Origin: an uncultured Eubacterium sp.
GTDB lineage: Bacteria > Bacillota > Clostridia > Lachnospirales > Lachnospiraceae
NCBI GenBank assembly: GCA_910584065.1
Contig: CAJTZN010000039.1
Coordinates: 1-37,473, forward strand
Length of the DNA stretch: 37,473 nucleotides
Reading direction: 5' to 3'
The position numbers were made by a program, and so were the translations under genes. The notes below the pieces were generated by a model. That model was given only the letters and a program-made list of their open reading frames with translations. It had not been told where the DNA came from and searched no databases. Shown one piece after another: positions 16,670 to 27,758 of the stretch; position 1 is the first letter of the stretch, and every line of letters starts with the position of its first letter.

Positions 16670-17034
16670 AACCTTCGCCCGGCGTCGTGCCAGTCGCCCC
16701 GGTGCGTGCTGTCCATCGTGCTGGCAATGACGCACAGGGCGTTTACCTCGTCGTCGCTCAGCCGTTTGGCGTACTGGACAAGCCGGTGGATCTGGGGAGA
16801 AAAGTAAGTTCTTCTCGGGCCATTCTTTTCAAAAAGTAACTGGCAGGGGATTTCCAGTTCCTCTGCGATGCGGAGCAGGGTATCTGCTTTCGGGTTGTTG
16901 AGTCCGCGCTCGATTTTACCGATAGTTCCAGTCGCGAGTCCGGCCTGATTGGCCAACTGCTCCTGGCTGATTTTTTTTGCCTCGCGAAAGCTGCGGATCT
17001 GAAGTCCGATCAGTCTGAAATCTTGTGTGTTCAC
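16666..17034 (-). CDS. XRE-family transcriptional regulator
   Basis: This 122-residue protein has a Cro/C1-type helix-turn-helix at about residues 8-62: 'LIGLQIRSFREAKKISQEQLANQAGLATGTIGKIERG' contains the helix 2-3 region and the acidic turn. A C-terminal tail of about 55 residues ends 'STHRGDWHDAGRRF'. The start is GTG 17034 with AAAGGAGG 9 bases upstream. It converges on spoIIP with a 4-base overlap of the coding ends and no terminator between. Its target is unknown; a divergent XRE gene starts 261 bases away, so the shared intergenic region may be its operator. Confidence 0.9.
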   Translation of the reverse strand: MNTQDFRLIGLQIRSFREAKKISQEQLANQAGLATGTIGKIERGLNNPKADTLLRIAEELEIPCQLLFEKNGPRRTYFSPQIHRLVQYAKRLSDDEVNALCVIASTMDSTHRGDWHDAGRRF

Positions 17035-17295
17035 GGCAGAATGCCTCCTTTTGTTTTAATAGTCTCCAAATTTAAGTGTAATCATTGGCTTTTCTGCCGA
17101 CAAGAAACTACAATGGGTTTTTTCCTCACATAAAAGTTTACTTTAATGCACATTTTAATAAAAATTTTTACCTCTCGAATGGCCTGTCAGCGTCGGTTGC
17201 CGGGTAATGGCGAAAAAATGAACAAAATATGAACTACCTTTTTTGTCTGGAATTGTGTAAAATAGAAGTAATGGAAAGGAAAGAGGGGAAGCAAT

Positions 17296-17658
17296 ATGTC
17301 AGAAACGGTAAATGGAGAAATAGGCAGACGGCTGAGAAAGGTGCGGCTCATGCTGGGCATTAAGGTAAAGGATATGGCGGAAGGGCTCGGACTCACCGTC
17401 GGACATTACCGCAAACTCGAGAGGGGGGAGCACTCGATCAATGCGTCTCTTCTTACGATGCTGCACGGGAAGTACGGGATCGACCTGAATTACCTGATTA
17501 CGGGAAAGGCGAGGGAAGAAGATCTGGCGAAGGACCTCATGTGCGGGAACCCGGAGGAAATGTTTTTTCTGCTGCACCGCATTCTGAATTCCTGTGAGGA
17601 GATCCACAGGGATGATGTGCAGGAGGAGGACGAGGATGGCGATGAAGAGCATTGTTAG
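17296..17658 (+). CDS. XRE-family transcriptional regulator coupled to a LytTR protein
   Basis: This 120-residue protein has a Cro/C1-type helix-turn-helix at about residues 8-63 ('IGRRLRKVRLMLGIKVKDMAEGLGL...HYRKLERG') and an acidic C-terminus rich in Glu and Asp (QEEDEDGDEEHC). ATG 17296 follows GGAAAGGAAAGAGGGG. Its end overlaps the LytTR regulator gene by 23 bases, so the two proteins are probably made together and may act as partners. No clear -35/-10 pair was found upstream. Function beyond DNA binding is not evident. Confidence 0.88.
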   Translation: MSETVNGEIGRRLRKVRLMLGIKVKDMAEGLGLTVGHYRKLERGEHSINASLLTMLHGKYGIDLNYLITGKAREEDLAKDLMCGNPEEMFFLLHRILNSCEEIHRDDVQEEDEDGDEEHC

Positions 17659-18007
17659 AGAGGCACTGGATGTATTTGTGTGTGTGGAGGGACGGATGAA
17701 CCATGTAAATATGGAGGATATTATTTACGTGGAACATAACAGCAGGACGATTTTCCTGTATACGGTAAAGGGCATCCTTTACATTCCTTACACGCCGCTG
17801 AGTGAGGTCCAGCGCATCCTCGGCGGGGATTATCTGTTCCAGTGTCACAAGTCGTATCTCGTAAACCGTATTTATATAGAAAGGATCGACAGGACGGAAA
17901 ACTACATCCTGCTGAAAGACTATCTGGGAACCGTGGCGGTCGGGCGCAAATACAAGAGGCGGGTGCTGCAGAAAATGCACTATGTAGGGGCGGATCCAGA
18001 AAGGTGA
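17636..18007 (+). CDS. Stand-alone LytTR DNA-binding regulator
   Basis: This 123-residue protein is almost entirely a LytTR domain: 'VNMEDIIYVEHNSRTIFLYT', 'PLSEVQRILG...FQCHKSYLVNRIYIERIDR' and 'VAVGRKYKRRVLQ' match the ten-stranded DNA-binding fold. There is no receiver domain, so input must come from a partner or from the medium of expression itself. ATG 17636 is chosen because GGAGGAGG ends 6 bases upstream, inside the XRE gene; the earlier in-frame ATG at 17594 would add Arg-rich residues unrelated to LytTR. LytTR proteins usually control bacteriocin, competence or extracellular polysaccharide genes, but no such genes are adjacent. Confidence 0.88.
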   Translation: MAMKSIVREALDVFVCVEGRMNHVNMEDIIYVEHNSRTIFLYTVKGILYIPYTPLSEVQRILGGDYLFQCHKSYLVNRIYIERIDRTENYILLKDYLGTVAVGRKYKRRVLQKMHYVGADPER

Positions 18008-18043
18008 CGCCGCCGGGCACTTGACAGCGTTTTATAGTTTTTC

Positions 18044-18072
18044 TTGCCAAAAACAGCCATTCGGTATATAAT
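18044..18072 (+). promoter_or_regulatory. Sigma-A-type promoter of the histidine phosphatase unit
   Basis: TTGCCA at 18044-18049, a 17-base spacer and TATAAT at 18067-18072, 50 bases before the start codon. A TTGACA at 18021 lacks a -10 box at the right distance. Confidence 0.75.
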
Positions 18073-18121
18073 GGACAAAGCTTTTGCATGATAAATCCAT
18101 AAAACAGGAAGGATAAAGGCG

Positions 18122-18778
18122 ATGAAAGATATTTTCTTAGTGCGGCATGGAAGGCAGTGTTCGACGCGCTGCAACGTCGACGTAAGCCTGGATGATACCG
18201 GGCGGCGGCAGGCGGCGCTGGCAGCGGAACGGCTGAGCCGGTATGGCCTGGAAAAACTGTACGCCAGCGGGTTAAAGCGGGCGGAGGAAACTGCGGATAT
18301 CATCGGGGACAGGATCGGGCTCACGCCGGTCGTGATCGAGGAGTTCCGCGAGATTGATTTCGGAGTACTGACCGGGCGGGAAGATACCGAAGTGCGGAGT
18401 GAATACGCGGAATTTCAGCGGGAGCGGGCGCAGCAGACGAGCGATCTGCGCTATCCCGGCGGGGAGAACGGCGCCGATGTCGTGGCGAGGGTCATGCCGC
18501 GGATCGAGCAGCTCTGCCAGGCGCCGGAGCGGCGGGTGGCGGTCGTCACGCACGGCGGCGTGATCCGCGCACTGTGTGCCCATCTGCTGCAGACGGACCT
18601 GAAACATAAGCTGAAATTTGCCATTGATCTGGAAAACACGAGTATCACACAGATCTGTTATGATGAAGGGACCGGACGGTTTTATCTGGAGCGGTTCAAC
18701 GACGCGGCCCATTTAGAGAAGGAGCCGGAACTTTTGAGGAAGAACTGGAATACATCGTGGCTGTGCCGGGAAGGATGA
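18122..18778 (+). CDS. Histidine phosphatase family protein (phosphoglycerate mutase-like)
   Basis: This 218-residue protein has the 'LVRHGR' catalytic motif at residues 6-11, with the His that is phosphorylated in the family, and a second His in 'VVTHGGVIRAL'. 'SGLKRAEETADII' and 'EEFREIDFGVLTGRE' are further family blocks. Family members include alpha-ribazole phosphatase and broad-specificity phosphatases; the substrate cannot be decided here because no cobalamin-synthesis genes are present. ATG 18122 follows AGGAAGGATAAAGG. A promoter lies at 18044-18072, and the MATE gene follows on the same strand 55 bases later. Confidence 0.9.
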   Translation: MKDIFLVRHGRQCSTRCNVDVSLDDTGRRQAALAAERLSRYGLEKLYASGLKRAEETADIIGDRIGLTPVVIEEFREIDFGVLTGREDTEVRSEYAEFQRERAQQTSDLRYPGGENGADVVARVMPRIEQLCQAPERRVAVVTHGGVIRALCAHLLQTDLKHKLKFAIDLENTSITQICYDEGTGRFYLERFNDAAHLEKEPELLRKNWNTSWLCREG

Positions 18779-18833
18779 AGCGCGCGGCCGTTGTTTTTTG
18801 AAAAGCGCGCAGGAGAGAAATGGAGAACAGGAA

Positions 18834-20237
18834 ATGGAACAGGAAAAGATAGAAAAAACAGAAAAAACGGTGGGGGAACGGGAAGAAAATAAGATGGGCG
18901 TCATGCCGGTCAAGAGGCTGATCATCAGTATGTCGCTGCCGATGATGGCGTCGATGCTCGTGCAGGCGCTGTATAATATCGTGGATAGTATGTTCGTTTC
19001 AAGAGTCGGGGAGGATGCGCTGACAGCGGTATCCCTGGCGTTTCCGCTCCAGACGCTGATGGTGGCTGTGGCGGGCGGCACGGGAGTCGGTGTCAATGCG
19101 CTGCTCTCAAAAAGCCTGGGAGAAAAAAAGTTCGAGGTGGCGGACCGGGCGGCGAACGCTGGCGTGTTTCTCATGCTCGTCAGTTATGTGGTCTTTTTTA
19201 TTTTCGGTATGTTTGGCACCGGGCTGTTTTTCCGCTCCCAGGTCGATCTGTCAAAGGCAAACGCCGCGGCCATCGTGGAGTACGGAACCGGATACCTGTC
19301 GGTCTGCATGATCGGATCGATCGGATTTATAATGGAAATGATGCTCGAGCGGCTTTTGCAGGCGACCGGAAAAACGTTTTACACGATGATCACACAGGGA
19401 ACGGGGGCGATCCTCAATATTATCCTCGATCCGATACTGATCTTCGGTTATTTTGGCGTTCCCGCGCTCGGTATCCGCGGGGCGGCGATCGCTACAGTCA
19501 TCGGGCAGGTCGTGGCCATGCTGATGGCGCTCTGGTTTAATGTGAAGAAAAATACGGAAATCAGTCTCTCGCTGCGGAAAATGCGTCCGCACGCGGAGAC
19601 GATCCGCAAGATTTACTGGGTTGGCGTGCCATCGGTGATCATGCAGGCGATCGGTTCGGTCATGACGTATGGGATGAACCGCATCCTGTCTCCGGTCTCG
19701 ACGACGGCCGTCGCCGTTTTCGGCGTCTATTTTAAACTGAACAGTTTTATCTTTATGCCGGTATTCGGACTGAACAATGGATTGATTCCCATTATTTCCT
19801 ACAATTTCGGGGCCAGGAAGAAGGAGAGGATTATCGAGTCCGTGCGGTTCAGCCTGATGATCGCGGTCAGTATCATGATTGTTGGCCTCTGTATCTTTCT
19901 GACAATACCGGATAAGCTTTTGCTCCTGTTCGACGCGTCGCCGAATATGCTGGAGATCGGCGTGCCGGCGCTGCGCATCATCGGGACACACTTTATACTG
20001 GCCGGTGTATCCATCGTGCTCATGTCTACGTTCCAGGCGTTCGGCGAGGGATTCCTGAGTCTTACGGTATCGGTGCTGCGGCAGCTCGTTGTCATATTGC
20101 CGGCGGCGTACCTTCTTATGAAGTTCGCGGGGCTCGGGGCCGTCTGGTGGGCGTTCCCGATCGCGGAGATGTGTTCCCTGTCCCTGAGTGCCTTTTTCTT
20201 TACAAGGCTTTACAGGACGAAGATAAAGGTGCTATAA
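18834..20237 (+). CDS. MATE family efflux transporter
   Basis: This 467-residue, 12-helix antiporter exports drugs or cationic organic compounds using a Na+ or H+ gradient. 'PVKRLIISMSLPMMASMLVQALYNIVDSMFVSRVG' in part is the typical opening, with later 'GTGVGVNALLSKSLGE' and 'NNGLIPIISYNFGA' blocks of the second half. ATG 18834 is taken, with AGGA upstream; a further ATG at 18894 would remove the polar leader. Neighbouring genes give no hint to the substrate. Confidence 0.92.
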   Translation: MEQEKIEKTEKTVGEREENKMGVMPVKRLIISMSLPMMASMLVQALYNIVDSMFVSRVGEDALTAVSLAFPLQTLMVAVAGGTGVGVNALLSKSLGEKKFEVADRAANAGVFLMLVSYVVFFIFGMFGTGLFFRSQVDLSKANAAAIVEYGTGYLSVCMIGSIGFIMEMMLERLLQATGKTFYTMITQGTGAILNIILDPILIFGYFGVPALGIRGAAIATVIGQVVAMLMALWFNVKKNTEISLSLRKMRPHAETIRKIYWVGVPSVIMQAIGSVMTYGMNRILSPVSTTAVAVFGVYFKLNSFIFMPVFGLNNGLIPIISYNFGARKKERIIESVRFSLMIAVSIMIVGLCIFLTIPDKLLLLFDASPNMLEIGVPALRIIGTHFILAGVSIVLMSTFQAFGEGFLSLTVSVLRQLVVILPAAYLLMKFAGLGAVWWAFPIAEMCSLSLSAFFFTRLYRTKIKVL

Positions 20238-20309
20238 TTGCAATAATTACCCATCGCGCGAGCGAAGGAGAATGTGCACGACCAGTGCGGAAATGGAGGA
20301 AAAAAAGAG

Positions 20310-22044
<1,735 letters not shown>

Positions 22045-22055
<11 letters not shown>

Positions 22056-24579
22056 TAACTTTAGGAACGTAAGTAACTTTAGGAACTTCAGGGACTACTT
22101 AACACAAGGCTTTGTCCTGCTTGACGGCGGGACGGGGTCGAATCTCCAGGAACACGGCATGCAGGCCGGTGACTGTCCGGAAACGTGGATTTTAGAGCAT
22201 CCGGACGTGTTCGTGGATCTCCAGAGAGGATACATCGAGGCCGGAAGTGACGTTTTGTACGCGCCGACGTTTACGTGCAGCCGCATCAAGCTTGCCGAGT
22301 ACGGACTGGAAGACCGGCAGCGGGAACTTATTTTTGATCTGGTCGGTCTGACCAGACGGGCGATTGAAGAGAGCGGCACGGAGCGCCGTATTTATATCGC
22401 CGGGGATATGACGATGACCGGGGAGCAGCTTGAGCCGATCGGGACGCTTCCGTTTGAGGAACTGATCGACGTCTATAAACAGCAGGCGGGGTATCTCTTT
22501 GAGGCCGGCGTGGACCTGTTCGCCGTCGAGACGATGATGAGCCTGCAGGAATGCCGTGGCGCGCTGATCGCCATACGCGAGACGTGCGGGGAAGAGGTGC
22601 CGGTGCTCGTGACGCTGACGTTTCAGGAGGACGGCAGGACGCTGTACGGCACGAAGCCGGAGACGGCCGCGATCGTACTGGAGGCGATGGGCGCGGATGT
22701 GATCGGCGTCAACTGCTCGACCGGGCCGGATAAGATGCAGGAGATCGTGAGCCGGATGCTCGCCGTGACGAATATCCCGGTCGCCGTCAAGCCGAACGCC
22801 GGCCTGCCGGAGCTTGTCAACGGGAAGACCGAATACCGTATGGATCCGGAGGAATTTGCCGCGGCGATGATGCCGCTGATCGAGCAGGGCGTCACGGTGG
22901 CCGGCGGCTGCTGCGGCACGAAACCCGCGCATATAAGGGCGCTCCGGGAGGCGGTGTCAGGAAGAAAGCCGGTCTGCCGGGAGAAGAAGGAGATCCGCGC
23001 GCTCACGAACGAGCGCGATTTCGTGATGATCGACCTGGACGGGACATTTTCCATCGTGGGCGAGCGCATCAATCCCACCGGAAAGAAAGATCTGCAGGCG
23101 GAGCTTCGCGAGGGAAAGCTTGACCTCGTGCGCTCGCTGGCGGAAGAACAGGTGGAGCAGGGCGCGAGCATTTTGGATGTCAATATGGGGATGGACGGCA
23201 TCGACGAAAAGGAAATGATGCTGCGGGCGGTGGAGGAACTCACACTGGCAGTAGACGTTCCGCTGAGCATCGATTCGAGTTCCGCCGACGTGGTGGAAGC
23301 CGCGCTCCGCATCTATCCCGGGCGCGCGCTGATCAATTCGATCTCGCTGGAGCCGGGGAAGATGGAACGTCTGATCCCGGCCGCTAAAAAATACGGGGCG
23401 ATGTTTATTTTACTGCCGCTCTCCGAAAAGGGCCTGCCGGAAAACCTGGCGGAGAAAAAGCAGATCATCGGCACGATCGCGGAGGAAGCGAAACGCCACG
23501 GCCTCTCGAAGACGGATATTGTGGCGGACGGCCTCGTGACGACGATCGGGGCTAATAAAACGGCGGCTCTCGAGGTGCTCGAGACGGTCCGCTACTGCAA
23601 GGAAGAACTGGGAGTGGCCACGATATGCGGCCTGTCCAATATTTCATTCGGCCTGCCAGAGCGGTCGTTTGTCAACAGCGCGTTTTTGACGATGGCCATC
23701 ATGCAGGGGCTGACGATGGCCATCGCCAACCCGAGCCAGACGCTGTTAGTCAACGCGGCGCTGGCGTCGGATCTGCTTTTGAATAAAAACGAGGCGGACC
23801 TTGCTTATATCAACGGCGTCTGTCCGGCGGAGGTGTCGGCCGGACGGCCGAAGAACGCCGCCGTCGCGGGTGCGGGCGCGGATGGAGGGGCGAAGGACCC
23901 GAACGCGGCAGGTGCTCCACACCCGTTGGACTCAGAGAAACCAATGGACTCTTTGAGTCCGTTATTTACCGCGGTGATCAAGGGAAAGGGCCAGTCGGTG
24001 AAAGAACTTGTGAAACTGGCGCTCGAGCAGGGGGAAAAGCCGGCAGGGATTATCGACCAGTATCTGATCCCCGCCATCAATTACGTGGGGGAACAGTTCG
24101 AGAAGGGCACGTATTTCCTGCCGCAGCTCATCGCCAGCGCCGAGGCGATGGAAACGGCGATCGACTACCTCGAGCCGCTGCTGCAAAAAGAGCGGGGCGG
24201 CAAAAAGCTGGATACGATCGTGATGGCTACCGTGAAAGGCGATATCCACGACATCGGCAAGAATCTGGTGACGCTCATGCTGAAAAACTACGGCTATGAC
24301 GTGATCGATCTGGGCAAAGATGTGGAGAGCCAGTACATTCTCGATACGGCGCGCGAAAAGCAGGCGGCAGTGATCGGCCTGTCGGCGCTGATGACGACGA
24401 CGATGACCGAGATGGAACATATCGTGAAAATGGCGAAGGAACAGGGGATCACGGCAAAGATTATCGTGGGAGGAGCCGTTGTCACCGAACATTTTGCACG
24501 GGAGATCGGGGCGGATGGCTATTCGCGGGACGCGAGGGAGGCTGTGAAACTCGTGAACCGTTTGCTGGAGAAATCTTAG
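22045..24579 (+). CDS. metH: Cobalamin-dependent methionine synthase without reactivation domain
   Basis: This 844-residue enzyme transfers methyl from 5-methyltetrahydrofolate through cobalamin to homocysteine. It has a homocysteine domain with zinc ligands Cys224, Cys289 and Cys290 (GGCCGT), a pterin domain from about residue 327 ('SIVGERINPTGKK'), and a cobalamin domain with DIHDIGKN, where His735 would be the lower cobalt ligand. It stops after the cobalamin domain; E. coli MetH is about 1227 residues with a C-terminal AdoMet reactivation domain, so a separate protein must supply that step. An Ala/Gly/Pro-rich linker at about residues 593-640 separates the pterin and cobalamin parts. ATG 22045 follows GGGGAGG. 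The N-terminus carries an 18-bp duplication. Confidence 0.96.
22048..22083 (+). repeat. 18-bp tandem duplication at the metH N-terminus
   Basis: Two 18-base units, 22048-22065 and 22066-22083, differ at one base and encode NVSNFR twice; a third partial copy (AACTTCAGG) follows. The period keeps the frame, and the repeat lies before the first conserved residues of the homocysteine domain. Confidence 0.8.
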
Positions 24580-24656
24580 TCCGGGGGATAAATCTTGGCT
24601 CAGGGGATGAATGTCAGCCTTTGAGTCGGAATAAATGAAGGAGGACACGGTCGGAT

Positions 24657-25592
24657 ATGAATGACAGCATAGACGTGATCATCCCGGTCTACCGCCCGGA
24701 TGAGAAGCTCGGGCAGCTGATCGAGCGGCTGAACCATCAGACGAAAAAGCCGGAACACATATGGTTTCTGCAGACGATGGAGGGAACGGAAGAAGACGAG
24801 AAGGTGCAGCGGCTTTTAGAGCAGGCGGAGCGCGGTCGCATCATTCCCATAAAAAAGCAGGAATTTGACCACGGCGGCACGAGAAATCTGGGTGCCTCGC
24901 ATTCACAGGCGGATTACATGCTGTTTATGACACAGGACGCCGTACCGGCAGACGATGTTTTGCTGGAAACGCTCATCCAGCATATGGATTCGGATGAGCG
25001 GATCGCGGCGGCTTACGCGAGGCAGCTTCCCGGCGGGGACGTGGGGCCGGTCGAGCGGTTTACGAGGGCATTTAATTACCCGCAGCAGTCCGCCGTAAAG
25101 GACGCGGCGGATCTGGAACGGCTCGGTATAAAGACGTACTTCTGTTCTAATGTGTGCGCGATGTACCGGCGCTGTATTTATGAAGAACTGGGCGGTTTTG
25201 TGCTGCATACGATCTTCAATGAGGATATGATCTTTGCGGCCGCTCTCATTGACGCGGGGTATAAGATCGCGTACGCGGCGGACGCGGCGGTGATACATGC
25301 CCATAAATACACGTACAGGCAGCAGTTTACGAGAAATTTTGATATGGCGGTGTCCCAGCGGCAGTACCGTCATATTTTTGAACGTGTGAAATCGGAGTCG
25401 GAAGGCGTGCGGCTGGTAAAAGATACGGCGAAACATCTTTTGCGGACAGGCCGGTGGTATCTGCTGCCGGACCTCGCCCTGCAGAGCGCCTGTAAACTGC
25501 TGGGATATAAATTTGGCCTCCGCTATGAATCGCTGCCGCAGGGGCTTGTGAAGAAGATGAGCATGAACAAGCGGTATTGGGACAAAAATTAA
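24657..25592 (+). CDS. Family 2 glycosyltransferase (rhamnosyltransferase-like)
   Basis: This 311-residue GT-A fold enzyme begins 'IDVIIPVYRPDEKLGQLIERL', typical of family 2, with 'EFDHGGTRNLGA' and the metal-binding acidic segment 'MTQDAVPAD'. The 'DHGGTRNLG' motif is frequent in rhamnosyltransferases of the RfbF/WbbL kind. No membrane segment is evident, so it probably acts at the inner membrane face on a lipid-linked sugar. ATG 24657 has GGAGG 11 bases upstream. It is followed by a second glycosyltransferase and an LCP protein on the same strand, suggesting a small wall-polysaccharide unit. Donor sugar is inferred only from the motif. Confidence 0.87.
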   Translation: MNDSIDVIIPVYRPDEKLGQLIERLNHQTKKPEHIWFLQTMEGTEEDEKVQRLLEQAERGRIIPIKKQEFDHGGTRNLGASHSQADYMLFMTQDAVPADDVLLETLIQHMDSDERIAAAYARQLPGGDVGPVERFTRAFNYPQQSAVKDAADLERLGIKTYFCSNVCAMYRRCIYEELGGFVLHTIFNEDMIFAAALIDAGYKIAYAADAAVIHAHKYTYRQQFTRNFDMAVSQRQYRHIFERVKSESEGVRLVKDTAKHLLRTGRWYLLPDLALQSACKLLGYKFGLRYESLPQGLVKKMSMNKRYWDKN

Positions 25593-25668
25593 CTGCGCTC
25601 GAAAAAAGGATGTAATTTTGCTCGCGGGAAGAGGTTGATTTTGTCCGCTAGAGGAAGAGGGGAAGACG

Positions 25669-26595
25669 ATGGAGGGATCACGCATCCATATCGTGCTGGC
25701 TGCCTATAACGGCGCGCCTTATCTGAGGGAACAGCTGGATTCGATCCTGGCAAACGGACGGGATGATATAACGATCGAAATATGCGATGACGGGTCCACG
25801 GACGGAACCGTGCAGATTGCAAGGGAATACGAAGAAAAATATGACTATATCCGCGTGCATGAAAATAAAAAAAACCTCGGCTATGTGAAAAATTTTATCG
25901 AGGGGGTCAAGAGAAGCCAAAGCCCGTACATCATGCTGTGTGACCAGGACGATATATGGGATCCCGACAAGATTGCCCGCACGATGCGCGAGATGGAAAA
26001 GCTGGAGCAGCAATATACGAAAACAGGCAGCATGCCGCTCCTCGTATTTACGGACGCGATGATTTTTGACAGTGAGACCGGCAGACAGTGTGGTTCGTTC
26101 CACAAGGAAAGCCATCTGGACGCGGCGAAGACCGGTGCGGCACAGCTTCTCATGGAAAATAAGTGCATCGGCTGCACGGTTATGATAAATAAGGCCGTCC
26201 TGCCCTATCTGGATACGCTGCCGGATGAGGTGCGCGTGCACGACTGGTGGCTGGCGCTGATCTGCAGCCATTTTGGAAAAATTTCGTATCTCGCGGAAAC
26301 AACCTTGCAATATCGCCAGCATCGTGGTAATATGATTGGCGGAAGCAGTTTTAAGGATTATGTGAAAAAGCGTGTGTCCGAGCTGGGCAGGCAGAGGAAA
26401 GCACTGGAGCTGACATTTGCCCAGGGAAAGGCGTTTTACCGGATGTTCCAGTCTGAACTGGAGGAATACCCGGCTGTACGGGCGTTTGCCCGCATGGGTG
26501 ACGCCGGTTTCTGGCGGAGGCGGCTGTATACGATCCGGTATGGTTTTTGGAAAAGCGGATGGATCAGAAATATGGCCTTGCTTATGATCTTATGA
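25669..26595 (+). CDS. Family 2 glycosyltransferase (rhamnan/teichoic-type)
   Basis: This 308-residue GT-A enzyme opens 'IHIVLAAYNGAPYLREQL', and carries 'EICDDGSTDGT' and the DxD-like 'MLCDQDDIWDPDKI', which resembles rhamnosyl and other glycosyltransferases of Gram-positive wall polysaccharide clusters. 'QYRQHRGNMIGG' near residue 220 fits a GT2 acceptor segment. ATG 25669 follows GGGGAAG. It lies between the previous glycosyltransferase and the LCP gene, so all three may build and attach one glycopolymer. Confidence 0.87.
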   Translation: MEGSRIHIVLAAYNGAPYLREQLDSILANGRDDITIEICDDGSTDGTVQIAREYEEKYDYIRVHENKKNLGYVKNFIEGVKRSQSPYIMLCDQDDIWDPDKIARTMREMEKLEQQYTKTGSMPLLVFTDAMIFDSETGRQCGSFHKESHLDAAKTGAAQLLMENKCIGCTVMINKAVLPYLDTLPDEVRVHDWWLALICSHFGKISYLAETTLQYRQHRGNMIGGSSFKDYVKKRVSELGRQRKALELTFAQGKAFYRMFQSELEEYPAVRAFARMGDAGFWRRRLYTIRYGFWKSGWIRNMALLMIL

Positions 26596-26638
26596 TCTGG
26601 CTGTTGTGCGGCGGAGGGCATTAGGAACGGAGGAGAAG

Positions 26639-27691
26639 ATGGCGAAAGCGAAAAAGAAAGCAAAAGGGAAGAAAAAAGTGGCGGGCAAGATCTTACTTGT
26701 CCTGGGCATCCTTTTAAGTATCGGCGTGGGGAGTGCGGCGGCGACGGCGCAGTACTACGCGACCGGTTTCATCAGTATGGTAAATTTTGACAGTGAGAAT
26801 TCCCTGGATAAAGTTGATGTATCCAAATACGACACGGTCAGTGATTCGGAGATCATAAACGTCTTAGTCGTCGGCACCGATAAAAATCCCGACGAGCAAA
26901 ATACAAAAGGGGCGTCACGGCGGTCGGATTCCATGATGATCGCCACGCTGGATATGAAACATCAAAAGTTGAAGGTAACTTCACTGATGCGGGATATGTA
27001 CGTGTCGATCCCCGGCCACGGCAGCCAGAAATTAAATTCTGCCTATGCGCTCGGCGGCGTTCGGCTCCTTTACGAAACGCTGGCCGATAATTTTGGCATC
27101 AAGGTGGACGGTTACGCGGAGGTGAATTTCGACGCGTTTGTCGAGGTGATCAACGCCGTGGGCGGCGTGGAAGCAACACTCACGGAGTCAGAAGCGGTCA
27201 ACCTGAACGATACGAACTACATTAAGAGAAAAAAATACCGAAATGTGAAAGTCGGAAAACAGGTGCTAAACGGTTATCAGGCGCTCGGGTACTGCCGCAT
27301 CCGGCATGGGAAAAAGATGGCAAACGGCCATTATCCGGCCGTTCTCACAGCTTCCGGCAAGGGAGATGACTACGGGCGCACGGAGCGCCAGCGTCTCGTG
27401 ATGCAGGCACTTCTGAAAAAAGTGAAGTCGATGTCGCCCACGGAGTGGATGGAACTCGTGAAGGTCGTTCTTCCGAATGTGAAGACGGATCTGAAAGAGG
27501 ATGAGATCTATTCCTATATACTGGCGGTCGTGAAGATGGGGACCATGGATTTAAAACAGTTCAGCCTGCCGACCGACGACGGGTATTCAAGCCAGGTGAT
27601 CGATGAGCAGCAGTGCCTCGTGCCGGATCTGGTGAAAAATAAAACGGCTTTTCGGGACTTTGTCTATGAGGAAAAGGGAAAGAAGAAATAG
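26639..27691 (+). CDS. LCP family glycopolymer transferase (LytR-CpsA-Psr)
   Basis: This 350-residue protein has a Lys-rich cytoplasmic N-terminus, one membrane segment at about residues 15-37, then an extracellular LCP domain. Conserved parts include 'INVLVVGTD', 'RRSDSMMIATLD', 'LMRDMYVSIPGHG' with the Arg residues that bind the lipid pyrophosphate, and 'GYCRIRHGK'. LCP enzymes move teichoic acids or capsular glycans from a lipid carrier to peptidoglycan. ATG 26639 is preceded by GGAGG; an earlier in-frame ATG at 26606 would lengthen the cytoplasmic tail without conserved sequence. The position after two glycosyltransferases supports a wall-attachment role. Confidence 0.93.
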   Translation: MAKAKKKAKGKKKVAGKILLVLGILLSIGVGSAAATAQYYATGFISMVNFDSENSLDKVDVSKYDTVSDSEIINVLVVGTDKNPDEQNTKGASRRSDSMMIATLDMKHQKLKVTSLMRDMYVSIPGHGSQKLNSAYALGGVRLLYETLADNFGIKVDGYAEVNFDAFVEVINAVGGVEATLTESEAVNLNDTNYIKRKKYRNVKVGKQVLNGYQALGYCRIRHGKKMANGHYPAVLTASGKGDDYGRTERQRLVMQALLKKVKSMSPTEWMELVKVVLPNVKTDLKEDEIYSYILAVVKMGTMDLKQFSLPTDDGYSSQVIDEQQCLVPDLVKNKTAFRDFVYEEKGKKK

Positions 27692-27701
27692 TGCGGGGTG
27701 G

Positions 27702-27730
27702 TTGACAAGTCTATTTGAAATTGGTACAAT
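27702..27730 (+). promoter_or_regulatory. Sigma-A promoter of ilvN-ilvC
   Basis: TTGACA at 27702-27707, a 17-base spacer and TACAAT at 27725-27730, 29 bases before the ilvN start. Leader is short, so no amino-acid attenuator or T-box is possible upstream of ilvN here. Confidence 0.85.
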
Positions 27731-27758
27731 TATTTCGGAAAAGTAAGGAGTGAATGCC

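Noticed and set aside
18021..18026. TTGACA as -35 box of the histidine phosphatase gene
   Set aside because: The only -10 box is 40 bases away; TTGCCA at 18044 has the correct 17-base spacing.
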